Source: Camarhynchus parvulus (lineage: Eukaryota > Chordata > Aves > Passeriformes > Thraupidae). Taken from it: 64,000 bases of DNA. The position numbers were made by a program, and so were the translations under genes. Below are positions 27,301 to 39,799 of this stretch, piece after piece. Each line of letters opens with the position of its first letter. The stretch's first letter is position 1. The notes beneath the pieces are model-generated. The model searched no databases. It was given only the letters and a program-made list of their open reading frames with translations, and had not been told where the DNA came from. The stretch spans positions 20,135,733-20,199,732 of the forward strand of contig NC_044574.1 in NCBI RefSeq assembly GCF_901933205.1. Reading direction: 5' to 3'.

Positions 27301-30300
27301 ATTCCAGAACCTGTAAACTTGCAAGACAATGTGGAATTGAAGAAGTTTTTCCAGATATTATGTACAGAATGTCATCAATCACAAGCTTAAACAAGGTGTA
27401 GTTAGTGATTATACATCAATTTCTTATTCATACATTTTCTTCCACCAAGTACATTAAAAGAAAGCCATAACACACACAGATACACAAAGGCACACAGAAA
27501 TGCTGTCCATAATAGCTGACTTCAAAAGTTTTTCACTGTCTTATTTTTCTGTCCTTTAAAACCATGGTAATAGAGCAAAGTACTTAGAAGGTTTCAAGAG
27601 CAAAAAGAAAAGAAAACATGGACTTTCCTAAAAAAACCCCAAGCCCCACCAAAATATGCTCCAAACCGAACACTTTCCCAATCTTACTCATTCAATTTTG
27701 AGAAAGTCCACTTAGGTTTTTTTAATCATGAGTGAGTAGTCATGACAAAAGTATTTCTACCAAAACCAAAAATGAGAGAAAATATATATACACACTGTTA
27801 CTCTGTTAACTGTATGGAACATAAAAATCTAAAACACTGGATCTCCTTGTAAGACTGAGAAAAGACTTTCATGTAAGCATGCTGCAGTACAAGCTGATGA
27901 ACTGTTACTAGACAAGAAATACCCATGATGCCTAAATGCACCTAATAAATGTACCTCTCATGCTACAGTGCTTATGCCCATAAATCAGATATAATGAAAG
28001 AATTTTATTCAGAGCTATTGAGTTTTATTACAACTAGAAATTTTGACACTGTGGACAGGGAGACACTCTTCTTTTTTAAATTTATAATGTATGCAAATTC
28101 AGGGAACTTGAAATATACTTTAAACAAAGTGGCAAGCAAAATAAAGCCTTCAAGAGATTGCCAAAGACTTCTGTTTCAATATAACATGAATTGCAGGTAT
28201 AGTATATTAGAAGGACTGTTAAGCACCTCAGTTATTTTCTGTTGTCAGAAGTAGTTCCAGATGAGATGAAATTGCAAATACTGAGTCCTGTCTTATTACA
28301 CCAGAAGTTAATAGCTACAGCTTCAAAGTCATATGCACAGTAATATGTCTGATCTATAAGGATTAAAATGGTTGGATAACGTAGGTGATGAGGTAAGCCT
28401 CTATATGCCACAAAATGTACACATCCACTTTTAGTCATATCTTGGCAACTTCTGGAAGAAGAAGGAAAAAGAGACTTTGTCATTTTAGTGAAAATATTAA
28501 ATTCACCTTGTTCAGAAGGGTTGTGCAAGAACATTTCCGTCTTAATTCTCAAGATGGAGAAAAGAGAGAAGATCAAATGTTAAGCAGCAAAATTGTAGGA
28601 ACACCTACCATTGGAAATATCACCTTGTTGAATTCCTTCCCAAACTGTTTCTGATATTTGAATTTTACCTCATATATCTTTTTATAACTTTTTTACTTTA
28701 GAGAATCCTTTCATTAATAAAGAGTAACTAATCAATGTTTACAAAGTATCTGAATACTGATAAGAGCAAATGTTCTTTGTAAAAACATCATCTCAGCCAG
28801 ATAACATGCTAAGCATCTTAACTTTGGAAAGATTATACAAAACCCAAAGATTTCTGAGCTTCAATCATCCCTAATTACTGGATGAAGATTCTACATCATC
28901 TGGTTTAGGCTGGTTCTGTAGAAAGTTTCATTTCATTAAAACAATGAAAAATCAAGGAGAACTGAAGTTAATCTATACGAAAGCATTTTTTCTAAAGAAT
29001 AACATAATTAAGCAAATTAAAACAACAATTAACCACTTCAACAATTTAATCTACTTATTAACAACTGTCTGAAATGTGAGCCATAGCAAACATTGTTATG
29101 CAAAAAGAATCAGCTGACAGTCCTTATAAAATCTTAGCAACCATGGGATGTGACATATGTACCTATGTATATATGATCAAAATCATATATACATATATAT
29201 GATCAAAATCATATATACATGTGCAATGTAAATAAAATCTCCTCTTCCCTAGCCCCCCAGAGGAATCACACAGTCTTGCTTCAGACTGCCATACCCTGAT
29301 ACTCATGCAGGTTTTGAATCATTTGCCATCTACACTTCTGAGAGATCTTCACACACAGAAAGGTCAGTGGTGTTCATACTACTCAGAAAGACTATATGTG
29401 TATATTCACCCTTCTGGTTCTCAGATAAACTTGAACATGAGAACCATCAAAAAGAAGCAAAAGTAAAAGAAATATTTTGTGAAATTTGGATTGCAGTCTT
29501 CATAGGTTCAGTAAATGTTTTCAAACTGCACTCAAACCTCAAACTTTGGAGGATTAACATATTGGTCTTTTTAATAAAACAAGTTTTGTAACATCCTCTT
29601 TCTTCTTTAGATGCAGAAGTCTAGGAGCATATAACTGGAACCTCCTGGAATATGGAGTTGAACTTCTTTATCTCTTTTTATCTTATTCATTCAAACCCTA
29701 GTTTACAACTGCTTAATGATATACTCCCTCTTCCCCCATGCTAGTCCTGTTTGATTGGTGTGTTATTTCTTATTGCTGAGGCCAGCAGGTAAGATCCTGG
29801 AAAAGAGGAAAACATATTGGGAGACACAGTATAATCCACTAGAATATGTGCATTCTCAGTGAATGGAGAAGCAAAGTCCCATTATGCCTTCCTTATTTTT
29901 GGACAGAAAAGACAAGTAAGACCATAGCAGACAGAAAAAAAAAATGAAAAGTGTAAAACTGAACTAGTAGCAAATGTCATTAAAATAAAGGAAATATGAT
30001 CATGTGTTCATTAAATTCATTGGTCTCTACAGCATTAAGCTTCTAATAAAGTAGAATACATAGCAACAAAAGCAATCCTCTTCCAATATCATTCTGAGAA
30101 CTCTAAAGAATAGGTTGGAATTTTCCTTCAAAATGTGGGGGGTTTTTAAACGAAAAGTAACTTCTAAAAATGCATCTCTATTTTCCCTTTTTAATAATAA
30201 ATTCTAAGAAAAGAAATTAAAATATGTTGAAAAGTTGATTTTTTTATTAGAGTTTTTTTATTTTCATTTTTTTCTTACTTCTTTTCAAGATACCAGAAAT

Positions 30301-33281
30301 TTCCACACTATAAAAAGAACTTCCAAAAAATAACAAAATCCAAATTGAAGGTAACTTTCAGCTTGGCTGAATACTATGTTGCAAATGCTAACTGTTTCTT
30401 TTTAATATTATTGAAGACTACTAAGAATATTCCAGACACAATTTTGTCCCTTAGTTTCACATTTTTGAAAAAGGCTTTTGATGCAGTGCAGTGATGAGTT
30501 TCCAGCTTCGGCCATGATATTCAAAGATCCTGCACATCTTCAGTAAAAACTCATAGAAAACTTTTGATTACAATGTTTAATTGCAAAATTACAGCTTTAA
30601 TTTGTAAAAAAAACAAATAATAAAAAATAAAGGAGGGATTGACCTTTATTTGAAGGTTTTTTTAATAATATTACAGAAAACCTGGAAAAGTACCTAAAAA
30701 TATCATTTGAAACTACTCATAGTTTGTTTATTTCATTTTCATATATCCCTATCTACCTGGATCAATTCTAGAATTAAAAAAAAGTGAAATGTTCTTTATT
30801 TGATCTTAGAATTTCCTATTTAAGCTTCAGGGAAAAAAAAAGCCAACCTCATTTTCCTGAGAAAAATAACTCTGAGAAGCAGCCAATTCAATCTCTTGCT
30901 TCCAGCTGTAACAGTATTTGAGATTTTTTAAGAGAAGTTTTTAATGTATCAGTTTGGAAGATGCCTGATAATCAAAGATCATCAAGTATGTGTGGCCCAC
31001 AACTTCATGGCCTTAATTGAAGATAACATTTATACATAGTAGTAATTTATTTATATGTAAACAACTCTCTTTAGATTGTAAGATTATTTCCTTCTCACAA
31101 TTGCTTATGTAAAATGCATTCATATTCTTCCAGTCTTTATTTTCTTAATTCAAGAAATCCATTTGAGTGTAATTTTTTACTTCAAAATTCTTTATTCTTT
31201 CTTACTTTTGCTTCAGCTGCAGAAACGTGTTCCTTGCTTTGCTTTGCCCTCTAAGATATGCCTTTCAGAGTCAGGCTGCATGGGCTTCACCGACATTTCT
31301 TTTACAGCAAGGTCATTGGCAATCTTTCACAAGCTTTTAAAGGAAGTTTTATATTCTAATACGACTTTTCTTTATCTAGCTGTTACCAGAACCTATGACT
31401 TCACCTTCCTCAAAACCAATTACCCAATGCTTAAGAGGACTAAATAGTTTTGAGTGTGTAATTACTGAAAAGTACCCTTTGTAATCCTTAAGCATTTGTT
31501 TGTTTATGTGTGTGCTTTTGTGCAAGTATAATTTATTTAAAGTACTTGTTTTTTTTTCCCTGAATTTTAAAACAGTCTTGTTTTAGAGAGCTAAAGATCA
31601 ATCACAATGTAAGACTTTAAATAAAGTTCTTGATGACATATCTAGTTTTCAGAAGGTTCTTAATTTGTAGAAATATGATTAAGAAAGTACAAGTAGCTAA
31701 AACAGAAGACAAGTATTTCAGTTTACCTTTTTAAATAAAAAAATACAATAAAGGCAATGATTACTTTGCAATTAATTAAAATTCAAATCAATATAACAAA
31801 ATAATAAACCAATCTCATTTCATTATTAGAACAGGATAAGAGTAATATTAATCAGACATCTAGAAAATGTGTTTTATGAAATTTCAATAACTTTTGTTGT
31901 AAAACTCAATTAAAGATTGTTACTGTTGATTTTCTCTAACTCAGTCAAATATAGCTACACTTATCACAACAAAAAGAAAGTTGTCTAATGATTTACTGGT
32001 GGTATATGAATATTTTCCTCTATTCAAATGCTAATTTATTAAACAATATATAAGTATAAACAGTTTTAATAATTTCACACATTGTTTGATCCACTGTTAA
32101 GCACTTGATCTCAATTTATAATTAATAATTTTTGTGAGTACAGAACAAGCTTTTCTGAAAGCACATGAGTTGTTTATTTTAACCAACTATAAAAGCTTTT
32201 TTATTTTTTTGCCAGGTAACTCAGAGAAGCATACTATCAGATTATAATTTCTAACAAAGTTCTTAGTATCATAGCTAGTAATGGGCAAAAAAGTTTGAAT
32301 TATCCACTGAAACTAGGTAATGTATTTCACCAGCAGAACTAGCAGTTTTCTTTCGGGAATTATCTGATTTCAAGAAGCTTCATAAAACACCTAAACGCAT
32401 GCATTCAGCAAGAGTGATTATTTCCTGGCCATTAGCCACATACATTCTGTTATGTGTCATGAATAAAATATGACTGTCAAATAAATATCCATCATGCTCT
32501 CTAACATTCACTCACTAAGACTTGCAGCAAGTAATAAGACTGCTCAGTATCTAAAGGATTGAAAGTCCTGTTCAAATTGAATGGAGAAGTTTGTATTTCA
32601 TAGATAGATTTTAACGAAAATGCCTCAGCTTGCTTTAGATTTCAGGATCAACTCGACCAAATGTGTCCTGGCCAAATTTTGTTGCAATCAATAGAAGGGC
32701 AAAAACACTGTGATGCAAAAAGCTTAGATGCTTTTAGCCACTAGAAGATACTGCCTTTCTTTAAAAACCTATTTGTAAAGAAGACATCTGTATATCTGTT
32801 TTTATGTAGATGCTAATAAACACATATCCATATGGGTACTTATTATACTCAGGAAAAGTTGTCTTAAGCTGGCTTTAAAGAATGTGCATCTAAGTGCCAG
32901 CACAAACTTGGAGTACATGTGAACTCTGTAGCATTGCTCTCAGCCCAGTTCCTCATCCAGATTGTCCACACAAATTACTCGCATATTAACTTGATTGGTC
33001 TCATGGATATAATTTTTACTTCTACTGCTCTTTAGAGTAGTTTAATAAAGAAATAATGTAATAATAAGAAGAACAATAATATGTAATCTCAGTCTCTTGT
33101 TAAATCTCTTTTTAAAATTCCATTTGATGCTTTTCCCCTCCATTACAATGCAAAGAAAAATAGTTTTGGATCATAAAACAGCAATACACAGTTAGGTTTG
33201 TGCCACTTTACAAAATACTGAGGAAAAATATTCCATTGCATTGTCTTCTCACAGAGTCCTTAATATTCATTGTCTTTAAAT
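24301..33281. other. Long AT-rich non-coding stretch
   Basis: About 9 kb with no recognised LINE, LTR or gene. Open frames of up to 114 codons (28232-28576, minus strand) show no motif, and their number is what chance predicts at this base composition. The one structured element is the 26-bp duplication at 29169-29220. Confidence 0.5.
29169..29220. repeat. 26-bp tandem duplication containing small palindromes
   Basis: Two copies with a 26-bp period, each with the inverted repeat atatgat-caaa-atcatat. The whole is AT-rich and probably arose by slippage. Confidence 0.8.
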
Positions 33282-33350
33282 GTACAGCTGGATTTGATGA
33301 TCTTGAAGGTCTTTTCCAACCTAAGTGATTCTATAATTCTGTCATTCCAT
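33282..33350 (+). mobile_element. CR1 LINE 3' tail
   Basis: A short plus-strand tail with GGATTTGATGATCTT, GGTCTTTTCCAACCTAA and GTGATTCTATAATTCTGT, the recognisable CR1 3' terminus. Only about 70 bp are kept, a severe 5' truncation. Confidence 0.9.
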
Positions 33351-36300
33351 TTAGCTGTTGCTTTTTTAATCTAATCATGCTCAGCTGGAGCCATTGCAAT
33401 CAGCCAGAAAGGTGGAAATATAAAATATTCTTCATGTTTTGACTGACATTTTTTCAAGCATATTAATTAATTTATCTGATCTAATAATAGTTTAGATATT
33501 TAAGGCTTCTTAGATAAGCAGGAGGGCTACAACTAATTTTAGTGAGAACTTAGTTTTGATTTAATGAGTCAAATTAATCTCTGAGAGTAACTCGATTGAA
33601 ATTAATGAAGCTGTCAGTGAGGAGATGTCTCTCTGGTCATCCATATCTGGCAGTTGATTTGCAGAACAGAGCCTGTTTTATGGAGCAAAACAAAAATCCT
33701 TTACCAAGAGAAACTATCCTGTGATCAACACTGCTCACTCATACCATACTAAAAGGTCTTTTTTTTTTTTTTTGTTAAGTCTTCATGGTGCAAAGTGAGG
33801 CTACAGAATGGTATCCTGCCTGTCTCAAGAGAAGCAAGCAAGCATATGAGTGGCAAAGCAGTGTGTTAGACAAAGAGAATATTGTAAAACCATGGAAATT
33901 GTACTACTTATATCAGCATATCTGGCATGGAACAGCACTGAGCAGGGTGGACATACTATTGATACATTAAGATAATAAATTTCAGTTTCTATCCTTAATG
34001 TGCTCATGCTCAGCTATACTCTGACTTGAACAGTTGAATCCAATTAATTTTAAGAGACAAACCTACATACTTACCTAAGAACATGTAATTCCACTCATTG
34101 TTTCAGTAGATCTGGATTTCTGCATTGATTATAAAAGGAAAGCCTCTCTTCGTTCTTGGTTTTCTCTAAACTGTCTTGCAGATATAGATGGTAGGTATTT
34201 TTAATTGTGAAATCTAATCTTAGCATGTACTGTAAAACCAGTCTTTTCATTTCTATGCAAGGATGCAGGATGCCTGAATTTGCCTACCCTATTACAATAT
34301 GTAGAGTGCAATGGAGCTTTTACAGATCAGTTCACAAAAGACATATTGTGCAGGGGGAGTTAAATGATTCTAAACTTTCCATACCATTCTTTTGAAGAGG
34401 TGAATTTTAAAAGATAAATTCAATCATGAAAATGAAAACTTGTATAATTCTATACAAACAACAAAAAAACATGTAATAGTTCCCTTGATAATTTTTTTTC
34501 TTTTTGATAAGGTGCACATGGATTTACAGTAGTTGTACTTGGAGTTCTATAATTCTAATGCTGTCCTCAAAAGAAATTTCAATCCATACATTTTATAGTT
34601 CAATAGCTCTTTTGGTTGCAGAGTAAGTGACACAGATAGAACTACAGACATTAACACACACCCTCTAACTCTGTGCTATTGATTATAACTTTTATTAACA
34701 GCAAATATTTCTTCAGAGGTTTTATTTATGGCCTCATTTTATGTCTGCAAATCCTAACAGATTTGTTTTACTCCTGTCTCAATCGAGTCACAAGTGTATA
34801 TGCCCTAATGTATTTTATCTTTGCGAAGTGCTGCTGCCTGACCGCACTTTTAGATGTATGCTGAGCTTTACTGCATTGCAAATGTCCCTTTTAATTTGAA
34901 TTTGAGTATATTCTAATTTTTACAGAAAAAAATCAAAATAGAATCCCCATTCTTCAGAATATGATCAATTTAGAGAATTAATCAAGTTAACATAGGTTTC
35001 TGAGATCACACCACATGTGATCAAGAAAGGCTGTACTTATCTTGGAAATATACACTCTGATGCTATGAAGAAAGAAAGGAAGAATACAGATCTTAGCAGC
35101 AAAGCCAAATTTGTAATAACTCATTGCTGGGCAACTTTCACCATAAGCCAATTTTCTTAAAAACTCCTAGGCAATATTTTTATTTCAGGGCAATCCTCAA
35201 TAAACATTTCAAGACTTTTTAGAGCAAAAATAGGCTAATTGGCTTCACTTTCATACTTACAATAAAGAGAATAACAATACCTTCTAGAGGTAATGAGAAT
35301 TTTCATAAGCATATCTGTTAGTATGAGTGCAGTACTTAATTACTAAAAAGCATCCCAAGGATGTACAAACAACTACACTGTTTAAGCCTTCCTCTCCTGT
35401 ATGGCAAGCCTCCCACACCATCACCATCTAGAAATACTTTAGAATATTCACTCTCATAGGAATAACTAGTTTTTAAAAATGCTAAGATCTTTGGAGCTAT
35501 AAAAATTTTTTCAGGGCAAAAAGTCAGAATCTCCTAAAAGGTTGCATTGTGGTATGGGTTTACATATAACGCATTCACTGCAGAGGAGAAAACACCTTGT
35601 TTCCTGTATGGTCATAGAATGAATCAAGCTCATTTCATTTTACACACTACTGAAGTTTCAATTATTTGCTATCTTGCTGAGCTACACTAACTGCAATAGC
35701 AATCATCATCCTCACACTAATTTTGGTTCTGTAATAATAGATTTCTTCAGAAGATCAAATGCACATTAAGTGATTTTAAAGGGGATGGAAGGAATTCTTT
35801 TTTACATTAACTCAAAAATATTAGCATACTGAATATCTCTGTTCATTTTAAGTCCCTTTGTGAATAACATCCAAAAAAACCTCTGTCATTATTATTTTGA
35901 TAATATTTAAATAATTGATTTACAATATTTTTCTGACTACGTGAAAAAGAGAGATATCTTTCAAAAGAAGTAATTAGATTTAGTCTTTTTTTTTCAAAGA
36001 CTGTTATAACTTGCAGAGAAAACTTTAAAATACTAGTAAAATAATGTGAGGACAAGTATCACTGAAAAAACGTGCTTTTAATAGTTACAATTTTTTTCAT
36101 TAAAATGCTTAATGTTTTTCATAATATTTCATTTGTACTTTTTTTTCTGTTGCAGTCTTTGGGCTATTTAGGAGCTAGTACTGTGTTTTTCTCAAGAGTA
36201 AGTGACACAGCTAATGTGCAGACCTCTTACAGACTATCTTTTCTGTATTTTCCTGCACTGTTTCTCTTTTTGAATCTCCAGAACAATTTGTTGAAAGACA

Positions 36301-37307
36301 AAAATAATCCTTTGGTGCAGATAGCGCAGCCAAGCTGTTAACTTCCATATGGGAGTAGTACTAGACACCAGACTGATGCTCCTCCACCTTGCTTGCCATT
36401 CTCCTCATCCCACAGTTACACAGTTGCTGGCTCCAGAGATAGAAGTAGCCCCAGACGGAATGTCCTATGGATCATAGCATCATAAGTGACCTGGGAGAGA
36501 TTAATTATCATGGGAGATTAATTCCTTTGTGCTGTGGTGATTAAGTTTACCCAAGTCTTCTTTGACATTCGCCTAAACATTATCAATTCTGCAAAAGATG
36601 AAGGAACCACTACTGGTTTTATTTGTCCTGCTTTACTAAGGAAAAAAGCAATAAGGTTCAAATACCTACTAGTGACATGCATGCACAAAACAATTGCAAA
36701 TTTGCTAAAATCATAATGATCTTGCTTGCCTTACTCCTGAACAGTTACAGGAAATAATGAATTAGTGCACATCTAGAACTGAGATCAGGTAATCTGCCTA
36801 AGACATATTCTGGAAAGAGTTTTAATTTATTATATTTCCTTTTAAGTCCTTCTCTGAACAAAGATAAAGTTGCATAAAATTCAACTAAAATCTCTTAAAT
36901 ATTTTTAAATTAAGTACAAGATTCTCTATTCATTATTATCACTGAAAGATATTCAATTTCTGTATGTATTTGCATCTGTTCATTTTAAAATACAAAAATA
37001 TCTCATATTAAAAAATGAAAATGTTCTCTAATAATGTAAAAATACAAAAATATTTTTTAGGAAAATAAAAATGCCCTGTAATCAATATTTTACTTTCATA
37101 GTTTCATATTCTTCATACTTTACTTCAGTTGAGTATTCATCATAAATAAATCATTACTGCTGGCTATACTGTGATCTATGTATGTCTAGTACCTTGATTT
37201 GTTTTTATTTCTCCAAAATCAAGTAAAAGACAAAACTCACAGACTGGTAACTCCAAGTGCCCAACATTACATAAAGCTCTAGTATTTGTCCTGTTTCCCT
37301 TTCATTC
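33351..37307. other. AT-rich non-coding stretch
   Basis: It holds a 17-base T run near 33758-33774 and the exon-like 42-bp block at 36156-36197, listed separately. No repeat family was recognised and no open frame exceeds 89 codons. Confidence 0.5.
36156..36197 (+). other. Exon-like 42-bp block (unproven)
   Basis: A strong acceptor context (cttttttttctgttgcag) ends at 36155 and a consensus donor (AGA|GTAAGT) begins at 36198. The 42 bases between are a multiple of three, and only one of the three frames is open, encoding SLGYLGASTVFFSR. This would be a small cassette exon of either a coding gene or a long non-coding RNA. I recognise no protein. Chance pairs of good splice sites are common over 64 kb, so the call is weak. 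Confidence 0.2.
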
Positions 37308-37418
37308 TGGTTTTTTGGTGGTTTCTGTTGAGGTTTTTTGGGTTTTGTTTGTTTTTCTTTTGTTTTTTTGGCTTTGTTTGTTGGTTTGTTTTTTGGTTTG
37401 GTTTTGTTGTTGTTTTGT
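37308..37418. repeat. T/G-rich low-complexity tract
   Basis: Repeated TTTG and TTTTGG words on the plus strand over about 110 bases. Similar tracts occur at about 8675-8745 and 17690-17775, and as the complement (CAAA words) at about 57303-57385. Confidence 0.8.
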
Positions 37419-37424
37419 CCTCTA

Positions 37425-37461
37425 TGATTTTATTTATTTTGTGATAAAATAAATAAAATCA
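37425..37461. repeat. Perfect palindrome, 16-bp arms, 5-base loop
   Basis: The arm tgattttatttatttt (37425-37440) is followed by gtgat and then its exact reverse complement (37446-37461). It can form a hairpin or cruciform. It stands directly after the T/G-rich tract and about 120 bp before an A-rich run at 37577-37603. Confidence 0.95.
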
Positions 37462-37676
37462 CCACGTTTCAGTGATTTGAAGGGGTACATGAAACTTCTT
37501 TTCCATGTGACTTTCAGGAACTGCTTTAATTTATTATACAATTTCTTTGTTTGCAATACATATTCCCTGAAAATAAAATAAAAAATAAATAAAAAAAAAA
37601 AAGAGCCAATACGTCAAGATTGAAATCAAATCAATGGTTGGTCATTCAGATTCTGTGAACTTTTATTACATACCCC

Positions 37677-38605
37677 TGTGAGAGAGGGACCAATCTGACT
37701 CTTCTTTATGCCCCAGCACGTGTAACCCACGCGGTGCAGAATGGCTGCAGGGGCTGTGCCCGCGCTGGGAGCGCTGTCCCCGGGAGGCTCCGCCTGGCAC
37801 TCGAGCGGGGCAGAGAAAGCGGCCGCGGCCGGGCTGCCAGCGACCGCCCTGCCGGCGGGGCAGATCCCCTGTGCCCGGGGGGAAATGCCCAGGAAATCGG
37901 GCTGTGGGAGGAGCTTTAGTACATCAAACCAGTGAATGCACCGCCACTACAATCCGGGGTCATTTTGTCTGGGTTCCTTGAAGGGAGTGGGGGCTTGCCC
38001 TGAGGCTCAGCTCGGCCCCCTCCTTCCCCCTGGCCTTTTCCTCCCTGCGGTCCTGCTTCTTCCCTGGCTGCCTTCCCTGTCCTGCCCTGTTGGCCGCTTC
38101 CCCAGGGCAGCTCGGCTCCGCAGCGTTCCGCTGTTTCCCCACGGAGCCGCCGCCCCGGTCCTGGGAGCCGCTGCTGCTCCAGGAGCGCGCCCGTGCCAGG
38201 GCAGCCTGTTCTGGGCCAGCAGGAGGTACACCCAGCCGCGGCTGCTCGGAAATCGCGCCCGTGGCCAGGGCAGCCTGTTCTGGGCCGGCAGCAGGGACAC
38301 GCAGCCTCTGCTGCTCGGAAATGGCGCCCTGCCCGCCCCAGGACCGCGCAGACTCCGCGCAGCTCGCGGCGCGCGCGCTGCGCCCGCCGAGCTGCCGCCG
38401 CGGCCGCGGGGTCCTGACGTTCTGACTGTCTCTCTTTCTCTCTCTTTTCTGTTCTTTGCTCCCTTTTCTAGCCGCCCTTCATAGGAATACTTATCTTCCT
38501 TTTCAATAAACTGTTCTCGGGTAAAATATTGCTGCGTTTGTGCTTTATCTGTCTGAGAAATCTGTGAGAAAGCATCCTCTCCGACTCCTCTTTTACAGAA
38601 CTGTC
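37677..38605 (+). mobile_element. GC-rich island, probable retroviral LTR
   Basis: From about 37730 to 38420 the DNA changes abruptly from AT-rich to strongly GC-rich with many CpG. After that comes a pyrimidine run (38424-38470), a polyadenylation signal AATAAA at 38505-38510 and a T/G-rich stretch, an order that fits the U3-R-U5 layout of a long retroviral LTR. A possible TG start is at 37677. No target-site duplication was found, so both ends are estimates. The alternative is an orphan CpG island with promoter activity. Open frames of 182 codons (37936-38484, plus) and 97 codons (38007-38300, minus) follow from the lack of AT-rich stop codons; they are rich in Ala, Pro, Arg and Gly and match nothing I know. 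Confidence 0.45.
38186..38322. repeat. 68-bp GC-rich tandem repeat, two copies
   Basis: Copies start at 38186 and 38254, both beginning with cgcgcccgtg and containing cagggcagcctgttctgggc, then ctgctcggaaat. The start of a third unit (gcgccct) follows. The copies differ at several positions, so the duplication is older than the one at 2.7 kb. Short repeats of this kind are common in the U3 part of LTRs. Confidence 0.85.
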
Positions 38606-38738
38606 AAGTTCCTGGTAATGTTGTGTCTCCTTTTTGTAAGTTAGTAGAGACATAACTGTTGTTATATTGATTAAATCCATTACAATGTCATAATACCCAT
38701 CTTGCTTTATTCATAAAAGCTGATCTCTGTACAGGTGA

Positions 38739-38812
38739 GAGAATCACAGATTGGGCAAGATTGGAGGGGATCAGTGGAAGTAATCTAATTTAACCTTCCT
38801 GCGCAAGCACAT
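38739..38812 (-). mobile_element. CR1 LINE 3' tail
   Basis: The plus strand reads gagaatcacagattgggcaa, then gttggag-like and 'cctgcgcaagca' blocks, matching the reverse complement of a CR1 3' end. It ends abruptly after about 75 bp. Confidence 0.7.
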
Positions 38813-39034
38813 CTGTGCACTTGAGCCAGGAAGAAGTGGTCCTGAAATACCGACCAGCTCTCTTGGACCCCTCACCTCTAGGGTGTGTTCCCATGCTGTC
38901 CTTCTGCATAGGGCCCTGGAAAGGTCGCAGATCTTCTGGAGTCCAAGGCCTCTGACTTTAAATCGTTTTATGGCAAAACTAGATTCCAGAAAAATCTGAG
39001 TTGTTCTTTTCCCAAACATATGTCCATTACCCCA

Positions 39035-39617
39035 TGTTCTGGTTTTGACTGGAGTAATTTTCTTCATAGTGACTGGGGGCTGTATTTTGTATTTGTTCTG
39101 AACATAGGGTTGATAAATATAGTGATAATTCTGTTCTTGCTGAGTAGGGCTTACAGAGAGCCAAGGCCTTTTTCTGCTGTCTGCCCTGCTGTCTGCACTT
39201 GTGCTGGCAAGGAAGTTGGGTGTGCATGGGAGGTTAGGAGGAGACACAGTCAGGACAGGTGACCCAGACTGACCCAAGGGATATTCCAGACCATGTGACT
39301 TCATCCTCAGTGTATAAAGTGGGGGGAAGAAGGAGAAAGAGGGGGACATTTGGAGTGATGGCATTGGTCTTCTCGAGTAACCATTGTGTGTGATGGGGCC
39401 CTGTTTTCCTGGGGATAGTTGAACATCTGTCTACCCATGGGAAGCAGTGAACTAATTCCTTGGTTTTCTTTGTTTGATGTCCCTATTAAACTGTCTTTCT
39501 CTCAATGCATGGGTTCCCTAGCTTTTACCCTTCCGATTTTTTCCTCAATCCTTTTGGTGGGGAAGCCAGCAAACAGCTGTGTTGTGCTTGATTACTGGCT
39601 CAGGATAAAGCATGAAA
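39035..39617 (+). mobile_element. ERVL-like solo LTR, plus strand
   Basis: The start TGTTCTGGTTTTGACTGG, the 'ttttcttcatagt' block, 'gaccaaaggg/gacccaaggg' plus 'atattccagaccatgtgac', a TATA box (tataaa, 39313-39318) and ATTAAA at 39485-39490 in place of AATAAA are all hallmarks of a widespread avian ERVL-like LTR. The end is degraded (aaagcatgaaa where a CCACGACA-like end is expected). A cccca pair at 39030-39034 and 39620-39624 could be the 5-bp duplication, but it is offset by two bases and is weak. The 197-codon open frame on the opposite strand (38771-39364) spans this LTR and the CR1 tail and is an accident. Confidence 0.8.
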
Positions 39618-39673
39618 CTCCCCATAATAATGTCATCAGTAAGTGTTCAAGACCTTCATCCTGGTCATCCATT

Positions 39674-39741
39674 GCTATGGATTGATACAGTCTGTATCAA
39701 TCTGCATCTGTATCTGATACAGAGTGTATCCGTCCATAGCA
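39674..39741. repeat. Imperfect nested palindrome
   Basis: Outer arms gctatgga (39674) and tccatagc (ends 39741) enclose ttgatacag-t-ctgtatcaa and a further gtatc/gatac pair. It lies between two ERVL-like LTRs that point toward each other. Confidence 0.75.
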
Positions 39742-39799
39742 AGTGTTAGGGCTCTGTTACCACCCCTAGGGCAACTGATTCCAGATGTACCTGATACCC

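Noticed and set aside
28232..28576. 114-codon open frame on the minus strand
   Set aside because: Unrecognised, overlapped by a frame on the other strand, and within the number of such frames expected by chance in this composition.
29745..29788. 44-bp block between a strong acceptor (ccccatgctag) and donor (cagcag|gtaaga) on the plus strand
   Set aside because: The splice contexts are good, but the block is very short, not a multiple of three and unsupported by any recognised peptide; such pairs arise by chance at this scale.
34075..34119. 45-bp block on the minus strand between a CAG acceptor and a CTTAG|GTAAGTATG donor
   Set aside because: All three frames contain a stop codon, so it is not a coding internal exon; a non-coding RNA exon cannot be excluded but nothing supports it.
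37936..38484. 182-codon open frame on the plus strand
   Set aside because: It lies in the GC-rich island where stop codons are rare, is matched by open frames on the other strand and frames, has low-complexity Ala/Pro/Arg-rich composition, and runs into a pyrimidine tract and LTR-like polyadenylation region.
38771..39364. 197-codon open frame on the minus strand, the longest in the window
   Set aside because: It runs antisense through an ERVL-like LTR and next to a CR1 tail, so it is a chance frame across repeat sequence.
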